From NCBI RefSeq assembly GCF_000422905.1, contig NZ_AUGY01000001.1, forward strand, positions 300,711-364,710: DNA of 64,000 nucleotides. Direction: 5' to 3'. The notes under the pieces were generated by a model, which was not told the DNA's origin, made no database searches, and saw nothing but the letters and a program-made list of their open reading frames with translations. Each line of letters begins with the position of its first letter. Within the stretch, counting starts at the first letter, position 1. The stretch comes from Paenibacillus alginolyticus DSM 5050 = NBRC 15375. Lineage in GTDB: Bacteria > Bacillota > Bacilli > Paenibacillales > NBRC-103111. The translations under genes and the position numbers were made by a program. This document shows, one piece after another, positions 8,237 through 16,224 of this stretch.

Positions 8237-8437
8237 ATGAAAAAATTTTGGAGGCAAGTTACCAAAAACGGAAGCCAATTGATCGAGGACGAGCGAGGGT
8301 TAGAGTTCTGGGAATACATGGTTTTTGCAATCGTCATGGGACTTGTCGTGTGGGCGATGAAGCCCATCTTGCTGGATTTGTTTACGACCATCATCACGAC
8401 GCTGAAAACGTGGTGGACGTCGCAAATCGGCCGTTAA
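8237..8437 (+). CDS. Flp-type pilin, copy 2 (66 aa)
   Basis: ATG follows TTGGAGGTGGATGCAGG. From the cleavage site on, its mature sequence differs from copy 1 by a single Ile/Leu change (KPILLDL against KPLLLDL), while the leader differs strongly. It carries the same Gly-cleavage site and Glu5-Tyr6. It ends one base before the prepilin peptidase that should process it. Confidence 0.8.
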   Translation: MKKFWRQVTKNGSQLIEDERGLEFWEYMVFAIVMGLVVWAMKPILLDLFTTIITTLKTWWTSQIGR

Positions 8438-8438
8438 T

Positions 8439-8867
8439 ATGTCGATGCCGGAATTGGTTGTTGTCGTCATCCTGGCACTGCTTTCCGCTTATTCCGATTG
8501 GAGGAAGTCCATGATACCGAACCGGCTGACGATAGGGGGAATCTTGGTTGGATTCCTCTTATCCGCTTTCCATGGAAGGTTCGATGTCGCACTGGTCGGA
8601 TTTTTTTCGGCGTGCACCTTACTCGTTCCTTTCTTAAAAGGCTGGTTAGGTGGTGGCGATGTGAAATTGTTGATGGCCTATGGAACATTGCTGGGGGCCT
8701 GGCAATTGGTTGATCTTTGGATGGGGGCTGCATTCTTATCCGTTGTCTTTGCGCTCGCCATCGCTTATAAGACCAAAAGCGCATTACGGCATACAGCCGT
8801 TCCGTATGCGGTTCCCCTTGCAGCGGTGGTTTTATGGACCGTCGGAAGGGGGTTTTTTCACTTATGA
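8439..8867 (+). CDS. prepilin peptidase, TadV/CpaA type (A24)
   Basis: 142 aa polytopic membrane aspartyl protease that should cleave the Flp prepilins after Gly. Both active-site regions are visible: SDWRKSMIPNRLT holds the first Asp, and GGGDVKLLMAYG is the GxGD motif with the second. It has about five membrane spans and lacks the N-terminal methylase domain of PilD, as in TadV. It starts one base after the pilin stop with no clear ribosome site, so it is likely coupled to pilin translation. Confidence 0.85.
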   Translation: MSMPELVVVVILALLSAYSDWRKSMIPNRLTIGGILVGFLLSAFHGRFDVALVGFFSACTLLVPFLKGWLGGGDVKLLMAYGTLLGAWQLVDLWMGAAFLSVVFALAIAYKTKSALRHTAVPYAVPLAAVVLWTVGRGFFHL

Positions 8868-9286
8868 GAAACGGCGCACGTTTTTTTAAGGACAAGCGTG
8901 GCAATGTATTTTTGGAACATGCTTTCCTTACGTTTCCTTTGCTGCTCATAGGTGTCGTGCTGCTTGCGAATGCCGCGATGTTTTTTCATGCATATCAGGT
9001 CGTTTCCTCGGCTTCCGCTTCGGGCGCAAGAACGGCTGCCCGCATGCAGGACAACGGCGCCGTTATGCAATCTGCACAAAAGGAGCTGCAGGCAGGTGCG
9101 CTTTCCCTTTCTCCGCCACAGTTTAATTCGTGGTCAGACGTAAATATCAATTACTATGATGGGGCCTATTGCACAGTAAAGGTAACGTATCACTTTCGGT
9201 TTCCATTTTCGTTTAGCAAGGTGGGAATAACGGTGGATGATACCCTTGATTTTAGTGCCGGTTCAAGTTTCATGCGGGAGTGGTAG
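8864..9286 (+). CDS. TadE-like minor pilin/pseudopilin
   Basis: 140 aa. Leader MRNGARFFKDKRGNVFLEHAFLTFPLLLIGVVLL has the charged stretch, Gly and E-x-A motif seen in TadE pseudopilins, then one long hydrophobic helix and an exported C-terminal domain with a single Cys. ATG overlaps the peptidase stop by four bases; the in-frame start 30 bases upstream is less likely. It is expected to be processed by the adjacent peptidase. Confidence 0.75.
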   Translation: MRNGARFFKDKRGNVFLEHAFLTFPLLLIGVVLLANAAMFFHAYQVVSSASASGARTAARMQDNGAVMQSAQKELQAGALSLSPPQFNSWSDVNINYYDGAYCTVKVTYHFRFPFSFSKVGITVDDTLDFSAGSSFMREW

Positions 9287-9288
9287 TG

Positions 9289-9726
9289 ATGGCCAAAGTC
9301 TTTCTGTTCTTTATCACGATTGCCATGACGTGCCTGGCCATCGATATCGGATATGTCGTGGCCGTTCGCTGCGAAATGCTAAATATCGAGGATGCGTCAA
9401 CGCTTGCCGCGGCCCTCCAGCGCGATCAAATTCCGGACGGGTGGGATCAATGGGGAAGACCGAATCACTGGTATCCGGATATTCGAGAGGTGGCGGCAAG
9501 GCAAAGCGCGCAAGAAACATTTCAAAAAAATGCCGGCCAGAAGCTGATTTTGCGAAACATTACGTTTGATGAGGTGCTATATCAAAAAATAAATAACAGC
9601 CGGTATAAAGTTTACGCGAGGGCCTCCGTCCCTCTTCCTTTATCGACAAAATTTTTGCAAGCATTCGGATATGCCGCCCCGGATCCGTGGCCCGTGGTGG
9701 CCGAATCTATTGGTGGCTTTCGATAG
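9289..9726 (+). CDS. TadG-like pilus assembly protein (short form)
   Basis: 145 aa with an N-terminal hydrophobic segment (KVFLFFITIAMTCLAIDIGYVVAV) and the A-L-Q-R region common to TadG/'putative Flp pilus-assembly TadE/G' proteins (LNIEDASTLAAALQ). It lacks the long VWA domain of full TadG. ATG 9289 sits 8 bases after GGGAG and overlaps the end of the tadE-like gene closely. Probably a cell-surface or membrane-anchored part of the pilus machine. Confidence 0.65.
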   Translation: MAKVFLFFITIAMTCLAIDIGYVVAVRCEMLNIEDASTLAAALQRDQIPDGWDQWGRPNHWYPDIREVAARQSAQETFQKNAGQKLILRNITFDEVLYQKINNSRYKVYARASVPLPLSTKFLQAFGYAAPDPWPVVAESIGGFR

Positions 9727-9779
9727 AAAGCCGAGGTAAAATGGGAACAAGATGCACTTGGAAAAAGGAGGAAAAGGGA

Positions 9780-11393
9780 ATGAAACGAATTTTTATGTTC
9801 ATGCTTGCCCTTTGCTTCATACTCACTGCCGTTCCAGTATTCGCCGCTAATCCGACACCAAAATCACTATTTCCCAATATGCAAGATCACTGGGCACAAG
9901 GAACCATCGATACCATGACGAGGATGAAGGCTTTCGTCGGGTATCCGGACGGCAATTTTTATCCGGATCGATCCTTAACCCGAGCGGAGTTTTTAGCTTC
10001 TTTGGGAAGAGCGGTTGACATGGGGTTAATCCTGCAAGACCCTCATAATTCTGTGCTCGAGACTTTTTCGGATGTGAAGTCAGCCGACTGGTATGGGGAT
10101 GACGTGCATCGGGCTTTGGAGCGTGGCTGGATCACAACAAAGGATAACGGAAAAGAATTGCATCCGAACGATCCCATCCCGCGAAAAGAAATGGCGCGAA
10201 TCATTGCCAAAGTTCTTTCTCAAATGAACGTAGACCTTCCCAAAAACGACCTTAAGACTTTTACGGATGTCGATTCGACTCACCCTTACTTCTCGGATAT
10301 TTTTACCGCAGTGGGTGCGGGGATCCTGAACGGTTATGCGGATGGAACCTTCCATCCTGAAGGAACCTTGACCCGAGCCGAAGCCTCCACGGTTATGTTA
10401 AGGACTTTACAGCTGGACCACCCTAAAAGTCCCTATGCTTCGGAAAAGTTTCGCGGGGCATGGGAACCAGCTAAAGCTGCGGATATGTTTTTGTTTGGGG
10501 GCTGGGAAGAGGCCATGGTGCAAAAAGGCAAGCCGCTGGACCTCAGCGCCCTTCACTCTTTTGCCAGCGACAAAGCAGTATCGCAATACAAAACATATCT
10601 TGAATTTGTTCGGACTCAGTCCGATATCAATTCAAACATGTATGGATTTTGGATGGGTGATTTTTACCCGAAGTATGTAAATAACAATTTAGCCATGATA
10701 TCGTGGTACCTTACCTATGACAAGAAGATAGATAATGATTGGTATCGACAAAAGACCGAGACTTTTACGATTCTGATCAAAAGAGAATCAAATAGGAAAT
10801 GGGTAGTTCAGGATTTTCCGATTAGCGTCCCATTAGAAGGTCAGAAAGACTGGCATATACAACCGCCCACTGGCTCAAATCATGATATTTCTTTTAAATA
10901 TCAGGAGCAAAGTGGTGATGTTTTTTATGGGAATGTTCTGACTCCCCTTACCAAGAATCCGCAGCAGAGTGAAGCCATTCCAACCCTTCAACAGACATTT
11001 AAGCAATCTCCGGGAAGACTAAAAATCTTACGGATCATGGGTCTTTCAGCAGATGAAACCACAAACGCTTCGTTAGTGAAACAATTGGACACGGATCAAC
11101 CTGCAAAACAAGCTGGCAGTGGATTGCACGAGCTTGTTGTCGTAAGAACAGGCAATTGGTTCGAATTCATTGAAGGGGACTTGGATAAGATTCTCAATCA
11201 ATTATGGACCGACTTTAACTATAACGGCGGGCAATACATTCCAGTAAGTATCGACAACGTCCCTTGGGCTGAAATAAGCGATGATCCATTCTGGAGAAAA
11301 CTGCAAGCCTATGAATCTTCTCAAAAAGTAAAAGACAATGGGTTGCTGTTATCTCAGGAGTTACAAACTGTTTTGCAAAAATATAAAAAATAA
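9780..11393 (+). CDS. S-layer homology (SLH) domain surface protein
   Basis: 537 aa secreted protein. Signal peptide MKRIFMFMLALCFILTAVPVFAA is followed by three SLH repeats (residues ~30-80, 95-150, 155-210), recognisable by GYPDGNFYPDRSLTRAEF, FSDVKSADWYGDDV and GYADGTFHPEGTLTRAE. SLH triplets bind pyruvylated wall polymers. The remaining ~320 residues match no family I know. ATG 9780 follows AAAAAGGAGG. It follows the tadG-like gene in the same direction and could anchor or assist the pilus at the wall (inference). Confidence 0.85.
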   Translation: MKRIFMFMLALCFILTAVPVFAANPTPKSLFPNMQDHWAQGTIDTMTRMKAFVGYPDGNFYPDRSLTRAEFLASLGRAVDMGLILQDPHNSVLETFSDVKSADWYGDDVHRALERGWITTKDNGKELHPNDPIPRKEMARIIAKVLSQMNVDLPKNDLKTFTDVDSTHPYFSDIFTAVGAGILNGYADGTFHPEGTLTRAEASTVMLRTLQLDHPKSPYASEKFRGAWEPAKAADMFLFGGWEEAMVQKGKPLDLSALHSFASDKAVSQYKTYLEFVRTQSDINSNMYGFWMGDFYPKYVNNNLAMISWYLTYDKKIDNDWYRQKTETFTILIKRESNRKWVVQDFPISVPLEGQKDWHIQPPTGSNHDISFKYQEQSGDVFYGNVLTPLTKNPQQSEAIPTLQQTFKQSPGRLKILRIMGLSADETTNASLVKQLDTDQPAKQAGSGLHELVVVRTGNWFEFIEGDLDKILNQLWTDFNYNGGQYIPVSIDNVPWAEISDDPFWRKLQAYESSQKVKDNGLLLSQELQTVLQKYKK

Positions 11394-11409
11394 TAATTGG
11401 GGGAGAAAT

Positions 11410-12297
11410 ATGAATAAACCGCTTAAAACTAAGCGGGTGTGGATCGTCACACTCGTTTTTTTGTTGTTTGCTGCTGGTCTTGCATATGCTGATTACACCT
11501 TAGATGATGGCTCGGTCGTTCAATGGTCCGGAGGTGATACTTTAAATGTTATCAACCCGGATGGGTCCTCTTATGCGACTACTGGAGTGGATAATGGTAG
11601 TGGCCGTCTTGTACCTGTTGACAATTCGTTTAGCGATAGTCTGGCGTGGAGACTTCCAAGTTTTAATAGCGATGTAAGAGACGGCATGAATAATGCGAAT
11701 ATGACAGTCCCCATTATGAACAATGGGCAATTTGCAGGATGGGCTGATGTCTATGGGTCTGGTGTAGCTTATCAAGGAGATACCGCAGTGCGCAGCAGCA
11801 ATGAAGCGACAGGTAATACTGTAGATTGGAACGGCATTCATAATGGGTATGGAGGTGGGATCATCAATATTTCAAGTCCTGGTCAGACGTATCCACCCGA
11901 GTACACAACTCCAAACTATAATCCGGGAACACTTTTGCCTAATGGTTCTTCAAGCGGCGACGGAAATAGCTATAGCGGGGGAGGGAGCAGTTATACTCCC
12001 TATGTTCCCTATATTCCCCCAGCTCCTTATGTTACAAGCATTACGGTTTCAGGCCCCGATTCTGCAACCGCCGCACAGACTTACTCTTATACAGCCACGG
12101 CGTATTACAATAACGGCAATCATGTTGACGTAACCAGCTCTGCCTCATGGTCAAACGGCCCTAACTTTACGCCGCAAAATGAAGGAAGCTTTACGGTTTC
12201 AGCAACCTATACTGGAATAACTGGATCAAGGCAAGTCCAAGTGGTATTGCCGCCAGCCGCAACACCACCTGGTAATCCCCCGGTAAGGTTGTATTAA
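11410..12297 (+). CDS. secreted protein with C-terminal Ig-like domain
   Basis: 295 aa. A signal peptide (KTKRVWIVTLVFLLFAAGLAYA) precedes a Gly/Ser/Asn-rich body and a Pro/Tyr-rich linker (YTPYVPYIPPAPYV). A C-terminal beta-sandwich resembles bacterial Ig-like (Big) domains, with SITVSGPDSATAAQTYSYTA and SFTVSATYTG. ATG 11410 follows TGGGGGAGAAAT, 16 bases after the SLH gene, so the two are probably co-transcribed. Likely a wall-surface or adhesin-like protein. It is followed by a terminator. Confidence 0.65.
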   Translation: MNKPLKTKRVWIVTLVFLLFAAGLAYADYTLDDGSVVQWSGGDTLNVINPDGSSYATTGVDNGSGRLVPVDNSFSDSLAWRLPSFNSDVRDGMNNANMTVPIMNNGQFAGWADVYGSGVAYQGDTAVRSSNEATGNTVDWNGIHNGYGGGIINISSPGQTYPPEYTTPNYNPGTLLPNGSSSGDGNSYSGGGSSYTPYVPYIPPAPYVTSITVSGPDSATAAQTYSYTATAYYNNGNHVDVTSSASWSNGPNFTPQNEGSFTVSATYTGITGSRQVQVVLPPAATPPGNPPVRLY

Positions 12298-12335
12298 GTG
12301 AAAAACAGGATTTAAACAGAATTTTATACGCAAAG

Positions 12336-12372
12336 AAGGACTTCGGAAACGGAGTCCTTTTTCTTTTTTCGG
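12336..12372 (+). terminator. Rho-independent terminator after the Tad/surface-protein block
   Basis: AAGGACT (12336-12342) pairs with AGTCCTT (12353-12359), extended by a C-G pair, and is followed by a T-rich run to 12370. It lies 40 bases after the Ig-like gene and probably ends the long Tad operon transcript. Confidence 0.8.
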
Positions 12373-12471
12373 AGAAATGCCCATGTACGCTTTGAAATTC
12401 GGCGGATGTATCTGTCCAGTACATCCTTCGTTTCCTTATTCGGTTTTACTAACGAAGGGGGAGGAAGAATA

Positions 12472-12660
12472 GTGTTTTCTTTGGAACTCATTCACAAAGA
12501 AAAAAACGGTTTTGGCGATATGTACTATTACATTAGAGATGAAAATGGAGTGATGAGTCGGGTTTACGAGGGAGATCTGGAAGAGTTTCTTAAAAAGAAA
12601 GGAGTTCCACTTCTCAAGGAAGGTGTTCCTTTTATATATCCGCAAAAATCGAAGAGATAA
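12472..12660 (+). CDS. small hypothetical protein, 62 aa
   Basis: GTG at 12472 follows GGGGGAGGAAGAATA, a strong site, so I prefer it to the upstream ATG. The protein is short and charged (MYYYIRDENGVMSRVYEGDLEEF broken by aromatic residues) with no motif known to me. First of a row of tiny genes between the surface-protein block and the recombinase. Confidence 0.5.
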   Translation: MFSLELIHKEKNGFGDMYYYIRDENGVMSRVYEGDLEEFLKKKGVPLLKEGVPFIYPQKSKR

Positions 12661-12755
12661 ACAGCAAAGTATTATCGAAAAAACTAGCCTTACGATGAAG
12701 AGACGAAGGACTGCCAAAAGCAATCTTGTCCTTTTGATTTCAAGGAGAAATGATT

Positions 12756-13058
12756 ATGCTATTTCAAGATAAGGGTTTATGGTTTATGGGCAGAAGGTTT
12801 GACGGCGACATAGACGGCCTTTTTATTCAAGCTCAGGTATTCAGCGAACCATCCGAATATGGGATCGCAAAAGGGCGTGTCAGTCGATTGCAGGTGTACC
12901 CGGATCGATCGGCGGAGTTTAGCCGTTGCCTTGCCAATTATGATCGGGGTTGGGACGGGGGTCCGCCAAGCGATCGCCGCACAAGAGCTGTGATAGAGAA
13001 GACGATCCGTCATTTTGACGGTAAAAGCATCGATTGGACATTCGAGGAACAACGCTAA
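12756..13058 (+). CDS. hypothetical protein, 100 aa
   Basis: AAGGAG is 8 bases before ATG 12756 but only 2 before ATG 12750, so the second is chosen. It is a soluble, arginine-rich protein ending IDWTFEEQR. I recognise no family. Its last codons are echoed at 13219-13251, where VDWTSEEKRR and a stop remain as a short relic, hinting at a lost second copy. Confidence 0.55.
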   Translation: MLFQDKGLWFMGRRFDGDIDGLFIQAQVFSEPSEYGIAKGRVSRLQVYPDRSAEFSRCLANYDRGWDGGPPSDRRTRAVIEKTIRHFDGKSIDWTFEEQR

Positions 13059-13200
13059 TATCGATACCATTTGCCCCGGTTGTAAGCGGAAGGAAGAAGA
13101 ACATCCGATGTACAAACAGGCGAGACAGGCTGAACATGAGGCCATCAAGCGAGGAAATATGAATTTCCCCGGGATTGGCATTCCACCGGATTTAAAATAA
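13015..13200 (+). CDS. possible small CxxC protein (up to 61 aa)
   Basis: The frame contains ICPGCKRKEEEHPMYKQA followed by EHEAIKRGN and ends FPGIGIPPDLK, which reads like real protein with a CxxC pair. The start is unclear: the TTG at 13015 lies inside the preceding gene without a ribosome site. ATG 13108 follows GGAAGGAAGAAG but drops the cysteines and leaves 30 residues. Real, partial or decayed; low certainty. Confidence 0.35.
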   Translation: MTVKASIGHSRNNANIDTICPGCKRKEEEHPMYKQARQAEHEAIKRGNMNFPGIGIPPDLK

Positions 13201-13223
13201 AAACTATAGCCGGAATAGGTTGA

Positions 13224-13490
13224 TTGGACCTCCGAGGAAAAACGCCGTTAAGCATTACATTGGCAAATCCAATCATTCAATCAGAGATCGTTGACACGGA
13301 TGTCATATTAAAGACGGTTACCATCATTTTGGATATTAAGTGGAATCCTCCCTCTTTTGCAAATGGCCAGGACATTCCTAGAGATGTGTTTGTAAGCGGA
13401 ATACCATTAGTCGATAACGCGACTTGCTGCTCTGCGTCACAAGAGTTACACTCGACACTACAAAAAAAGGTGAAGGGGGAGATCGAATGA
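13224..13490 (+). CDS. hypothetical protein, 88 aa, start uncertain
   Basis: The frame contains no internal Met, so the start is TTG 13224 or a later non-ATG codon, without a convincing ribosome site. Its stop overlaps the ATG of the next gene by four bases, a sign of coupled translation that supports it being coding. The sequence is beta-rich with a CCSAS patch near the end. Function unknown. Confidence 0.4.
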   Translation: MDLRGKTPLSITLANPIIQSEIVDTDVILKTVTIILDIKWNPPSFANGQDIPRDVFVSGIPLVDNATCCSASQELHSTLQKKVKGEIE

Positions 13491-13783
13491 CGCATTGTCC
13501 AGATTGGATTTTGCCGGCAATCCAAAAACGTTTTGATGAACTCGACTTATTTGTACAGAAGGAATTGCAAATCCAGCATAATCGGGCAGAGTCGGACAAC
13601 TACTTGGAACAACTCAAGGCTACCTTAAGCGTTGAACAGTTGGGTTTGCTGAATCAATGGGATGATTATCTCCAAATGTATCTCGCCAAAGAAAAAGAAT
13701 TGCTGTATCGTCATGGTCTTGCAGATGGGATCCATGTTGTTGCGAGTGTTTTTCAAATACCTGCACCCGTCCCTTTACTCTAA
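13487..13783 (+). CDS. hypothetical protein, 98 aa
   Basis: ATG 13487 follows GAAGGGGGAGATCGA and overlaps the previous stop. Mostly alpha-helical and rich in Glu, Gln and Leu (YLEQLKATLSVEQLGLL), with no Cys-x-x-Cys or membrane span. A strong terminator lies 50 bases after it. I do not recognise the family. Confidence 0.55.
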   Translation: MTHCPDWILPAIQKRFDELDLFVQKELQIQHNRAESDNYLEQLKATLSVEQLGLLNQWDDYLQMYLAKEKELLYRHGLADGIHVVASVFQIPAPVPLL

Positions 13784-13833
13784 CAAATTGCTAACCCAGT
13801 TATAATAAACGAACACGGTTGACTTAAAATATG

Positions 13834-13875
13834 ACGACAAAGCCGTCCCATTGGGGCGGCTTTGTCGTATTTGTT
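13834..13875 (+). terminator. Rho-independent terminator
   Basis: ACGACAAAGCCG (13834-13845) pairs perfectly with CGGCTTTGTCGT (13857-13868) around an 11-base loop, followed by ATTTGTT. It ends transcription of the small gene row and lies immediately before the next ribosome site. Confidence 0.8.
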
Positions 13876-13896
13876 CGGCATGGAGGAGAATTTCAT

Positions 13897-14028
13897 ATGA
13901 TATGGATTATATTCTGTTGCCAGCGCTGTAGTAAAACGATTAAGGTTAATCCGGATATTTATAATCGGATCTATAAAGGACAGGATCGGTGTCTGTCCTG
14001 CAGAAATGCATCAAAGGAAAAAAAGTGA
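13897..14028 (+). CDS. small Cys-rich protein, 43 aa (zinc-ribbon-like)
   Basis: ATG 13897 follows TGGAGGAGAATTTCAT. The protein has CQRC near the N-terminus and CLSC near the C-terminus, 25 residues apart, a spacing fit for one zinc-binding ribbon. It is basic overall, so nucleic-acid binding is possible. Size and position suggest a mobile-element accessory protein. Unnamed family. Confidence 0.55.
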   Translation: MIWIIFCCQRCSKTIKVNPDIYNRIYKGQDRCLSCRNASKEKK

Positions 14029-14086
14029 ATAAGGTCGAGGGAGTCATTCATGTAGGCAACAAACATAATGGAATGGGGGTAGTTCT

Positions 14087-14257
14087 GTGCAACTGGAACG
14101 TCATGAAAATAATTCAATAGTTTCATATAAACGAAACGGGGAGATCGTAGGGTTAATCTATTATAATCACACGGCCCCTTCGGAGGATGCGTTGCGTATT
14201 TTGGCAAGACTGATTTCCCAATTATACAAGGAATCTTTAAAGGCTGGTAGCAATTGA
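14087..14257 (+). CDS. small hypothetical protein, 56 aa
   Basis: GTG 14087 is preceded by a GGGGGT stretch. The translation begins VQLERHENNSIVSYKRNG and continues through GLIYYNHTAPSEDALRIL to a helical tail. The frame is clean and balanced in composition, typical of the compact genes near phage or integrative-element recombinases. Function unknown. It lies 79 bases before the recombinase gene. Confidence 0.5.
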   Translation: MQLERHENNSIVSYKRNGEIVGLIYYNHTAPSEDALRILARLISQLYKESLKAGSN

Positions 14258-14335
14258 TATTTGACTTGCTCACCATTTAAGACAGAGGTAAGATGTCACC
14301 TGACTAATAATTCAAATCAAAGAAGGTGATGGATA

Positions 14336-15871
14336 TTGGCAGCAATGCATTTACCGTTTATGGATGAGAATCCCCGGTATGACGTACGTGTTGTAGCGAA
14401 ATACAATCGTAAGTCTAGAGGTGATTCGGAAGAAGATTTGGTCAAACATGACTACATCTTGACCGAGATGTGTAAGAGAAACAATTGGAAGTTTGTTGAC
14501 TACCCGGAAATCGGAAGCGGCGACTCGATTGAACTTCGCCCGGTTTTCCAGAGACTTCTGCAAGACTTTGAAGACGGATTGTTTGATGCGGTTCTTGTAG
14601 TAGATTGGGATCGGCTTGGTCGTGGGGACATGGGGGATACCGATCGAATTAAGAAATCTCTTAAGAAGTCGAACACGCTTGTTATTACCCCTGGGAAATG
14701 GTACGACCTTAACGATGACGATGATGACTTCAACGTCGATGCCAAAGCATTTATTGCCCGTCAAGAGTACAAAATGATTAAATTCCGATTGAATCGCGGC
14801 AAAAAAATAGGTGCAAGGCTTGGAAGATGGACAAACGGTATTCCTCCGTTTCCTTACGACTATGATCCGCAACGGAAAGGTCTTATCGTAAACGATTATA
14901 AGCATACCCTATACAGATTTATTATCGAGGCAGCATTGGAGGGGCATGTGTGCGATGAAATTGCATGGGAGCTAAATAAGCAGGGAATCCCGTCACCGCG
15001 AAACAAAAAGTGGACGGGCACAACAATTAGTCGATTGTTAAGAGATGAAACCCATCTTGGTAAAATCATTTCCAACAAATCGGAAGGCGATGGTCATGCT
15101 AAGAAAAGACCAAACGCGAAAGAGTTGAAAAAAATTCCGAAGCATCTTTGGGTTGTCGTGGAAAATTGCCACAAGCCGGTGAAAACCCAGGAAGAGCACG
15201 ATAAACTTATGTACTCTTTGATGAAAAGGAGAAGGGTGCCCTCAGCTGCCTTGGCAGGCAAGCATGCTTTGTCGGGAATAATACGATGTGCGCTTTGTGG
15301 ATCTGTCATGCAAATCTACAAAACCAAGACCAAAATCCCACAGGTGAGAACCTGCCAGCATCATGACCATTATGGTAATAAATGCAGAAACAAAGGTGGA
15401 ACAGCCGAGGTTCTCGTTAACGAAATTCAAGTAAAGCTAAAGCAATTTGAAGAACAGATTATAAGCAAAATTGATTCCGCAGAAGGCGATGAAGTTAAAG
15501 TTCTGAGAGATTCAATACAACAAAAATATAGGGAAATTAAGTTGAAGGAAGAAGCGATCGAACGATTGGAGGAAGGATTTGAAGCTGGTCTATATACCGC
15601 TGAACGGGCGAGGAAACGTAAGATCAAGCTTGAAGAGGAGTTAAATACGATTCAAAATGAGTTGTCCATTTTGGAAAAGCGTTTGAAGTCGCAGGATTCG
15701 GTTACAGACGAAGAAAGACTTTATTTTATCCGAAATTTCTGGGAGCAAATGCAGAGTAGCAATACAATGAACGATTTGGAATTGAATAAATGCTACAAAG
15801 AAATTATCGAGTCTATTATTTGGAAACGGGAAGATAATGGTCATCCTACGATTGAAATAAATTTTCTGTAG
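14336..15871 (+). CDS. large serine recombinase (site-specific integrase type)
   Basis: 511 aa. The N-terminal resolvase fold has the nucleophile in YNRKSRGD (Ser27) and the arginine motif DWDRLGRGD. A Recombinase domain follows (residues ~150-260, IPPFPYDYDP through LNKQGIPSPRNKKWTGTTI). A zinc ribbon (CALCGSV with a later CQHHDHYGNKC) and a long coiled coil (residues ~365-460) complete the layout of large serine integrases. TTG 14336 follows AGAAGGTGAT; ATG 14345 is an alternative. It sits at the right edge of the accessory island and is the best candidate for having moved it. Confidence 0.9.
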   Translation: MAAMHLPFMDENPRYDVRVVAKYNRKSRGDSEEDLVKHDYILTEMCKRNNWKFVDYPEIGSGDSIELRPVFQRLLQDFEDGLFDAVLVVDWDRLGRGDMGDTDRIKKSLKKSNTLVITPGKWYDLNDDDDDFNVDAKAFIARQEYKMIKFRLNRGKKIGARLGRWTNGIPPFPYDYDPQRKGLIVNDYKHTLYRFIIEAALEGHVCDEIAWELNKQGIPSPRNKKWTGTTISRLLRDETHLGKIISNKSEGDGHAKKRPNAKELKKIPKHLWVVVENCHKPVKTQEEHDKLMYSLMKRRRVPSAALAGKHALSGIIRCALCGSVMQIYKTKTKIPQVRTCQHHDHYGNKCRNKGGTAEVLVNEIQVKLKQFEEQIISKIDSAEGDEVKVLRDSIQQKYREIKLKEEAIERLEEGFEAGLYTAERARKRKIKLEEELNTIQNELSILEKRLKSQDSVTDEERLYFIRNFWEQMQSSNTMNDLELNKCYKEIIESIIWKREDNGHPTIEINFL

Positions 15872-15968
15872 GGGTCTAGCGCGTAGAAAGAATCAGCCCA
15901 ATGGCTGGTTGAGCCGACGTTTTCACAATGGTTATAGCGACGGCATCATTAGGAAGTGTTTCGCTATG

Positions 15969-15999
15969 TTGGATTTCCCTTTGTATCGAAGGGTATAAT
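15969..15999 (+). promoter_or_regulatory. probable sigma-A promoter of the yyaL-like gene
   Basis: A perfect TATAAT at 15994-15999 is preceded by TTGGAT at 15969-15974, with a rather long 19-base spacer. It lies 48 bases upstream of the ATG of the split thioredoxin-domain gene. The region 15872-15968 between recombinase and promoter holds only a weak CAGCC/GGCTG hairpin that I cannot interpret. Confidence 0.45.
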
Positions 16000-16047
16000 G
16001 AAGGCAGATCCAAATTGCCTAAATTAACCACGAAAGGGTGCTTCCTG

Positions 16048-16224
16048 ATGAAAGAATTCCTTGATGACCGGGACCGGAAAGCAAACCGCTTGACAAAAGA
16101 AAAATCACCTTATTTGCTGCAACATGCCCATAATCCAGTTGATTGGTATGCATGGGGAGAAGAGGCCTTCTCCAAAGCGGCAAGAGAGAGCAAGCCGGTA
16201 TTCCTGTCCATAGGTTATTCCTAG
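16048..16224 (+). CDS. YyaL/DUF255 thioredoxin-domain protein, N-terminal part
   Basis: 58 residues starting at ATG 16048 behind GAAAGGGTG and ending GYS at a TAG. The sequence [20 protein letters not shown] then [11 protein letters not shown] is the family's conserved N-terminus. The protein should continue directly into TCHWCHVM, which resumes 43 bases later in another frame. As it stands the frame makes only the first part of the thioredoxin-like domain without the CxxC. It may be half of a split protein, a pseudogene, or the front end of a bypassed gene (see findings). Confidence 0.75.
   Translation: MKEFLDDRDRKANRLTKEKSPYLLQHAHNPVDWYAWGEEAFSKAARESKPVFLSIGYS

Noticed and set aside
3..15871. 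CRISPR array or defence island
   Set aside because: No regularly spaced identical repeats, cas genes or toxin-antitoxin pairs are visible; the methylases alone do not make a restriction system.
15872..15930. attachment site of the island right after the recombinase
   Set aside because: The other end is outside the window, so no direct repeat can be checked; the region shows only a weak hairpin.
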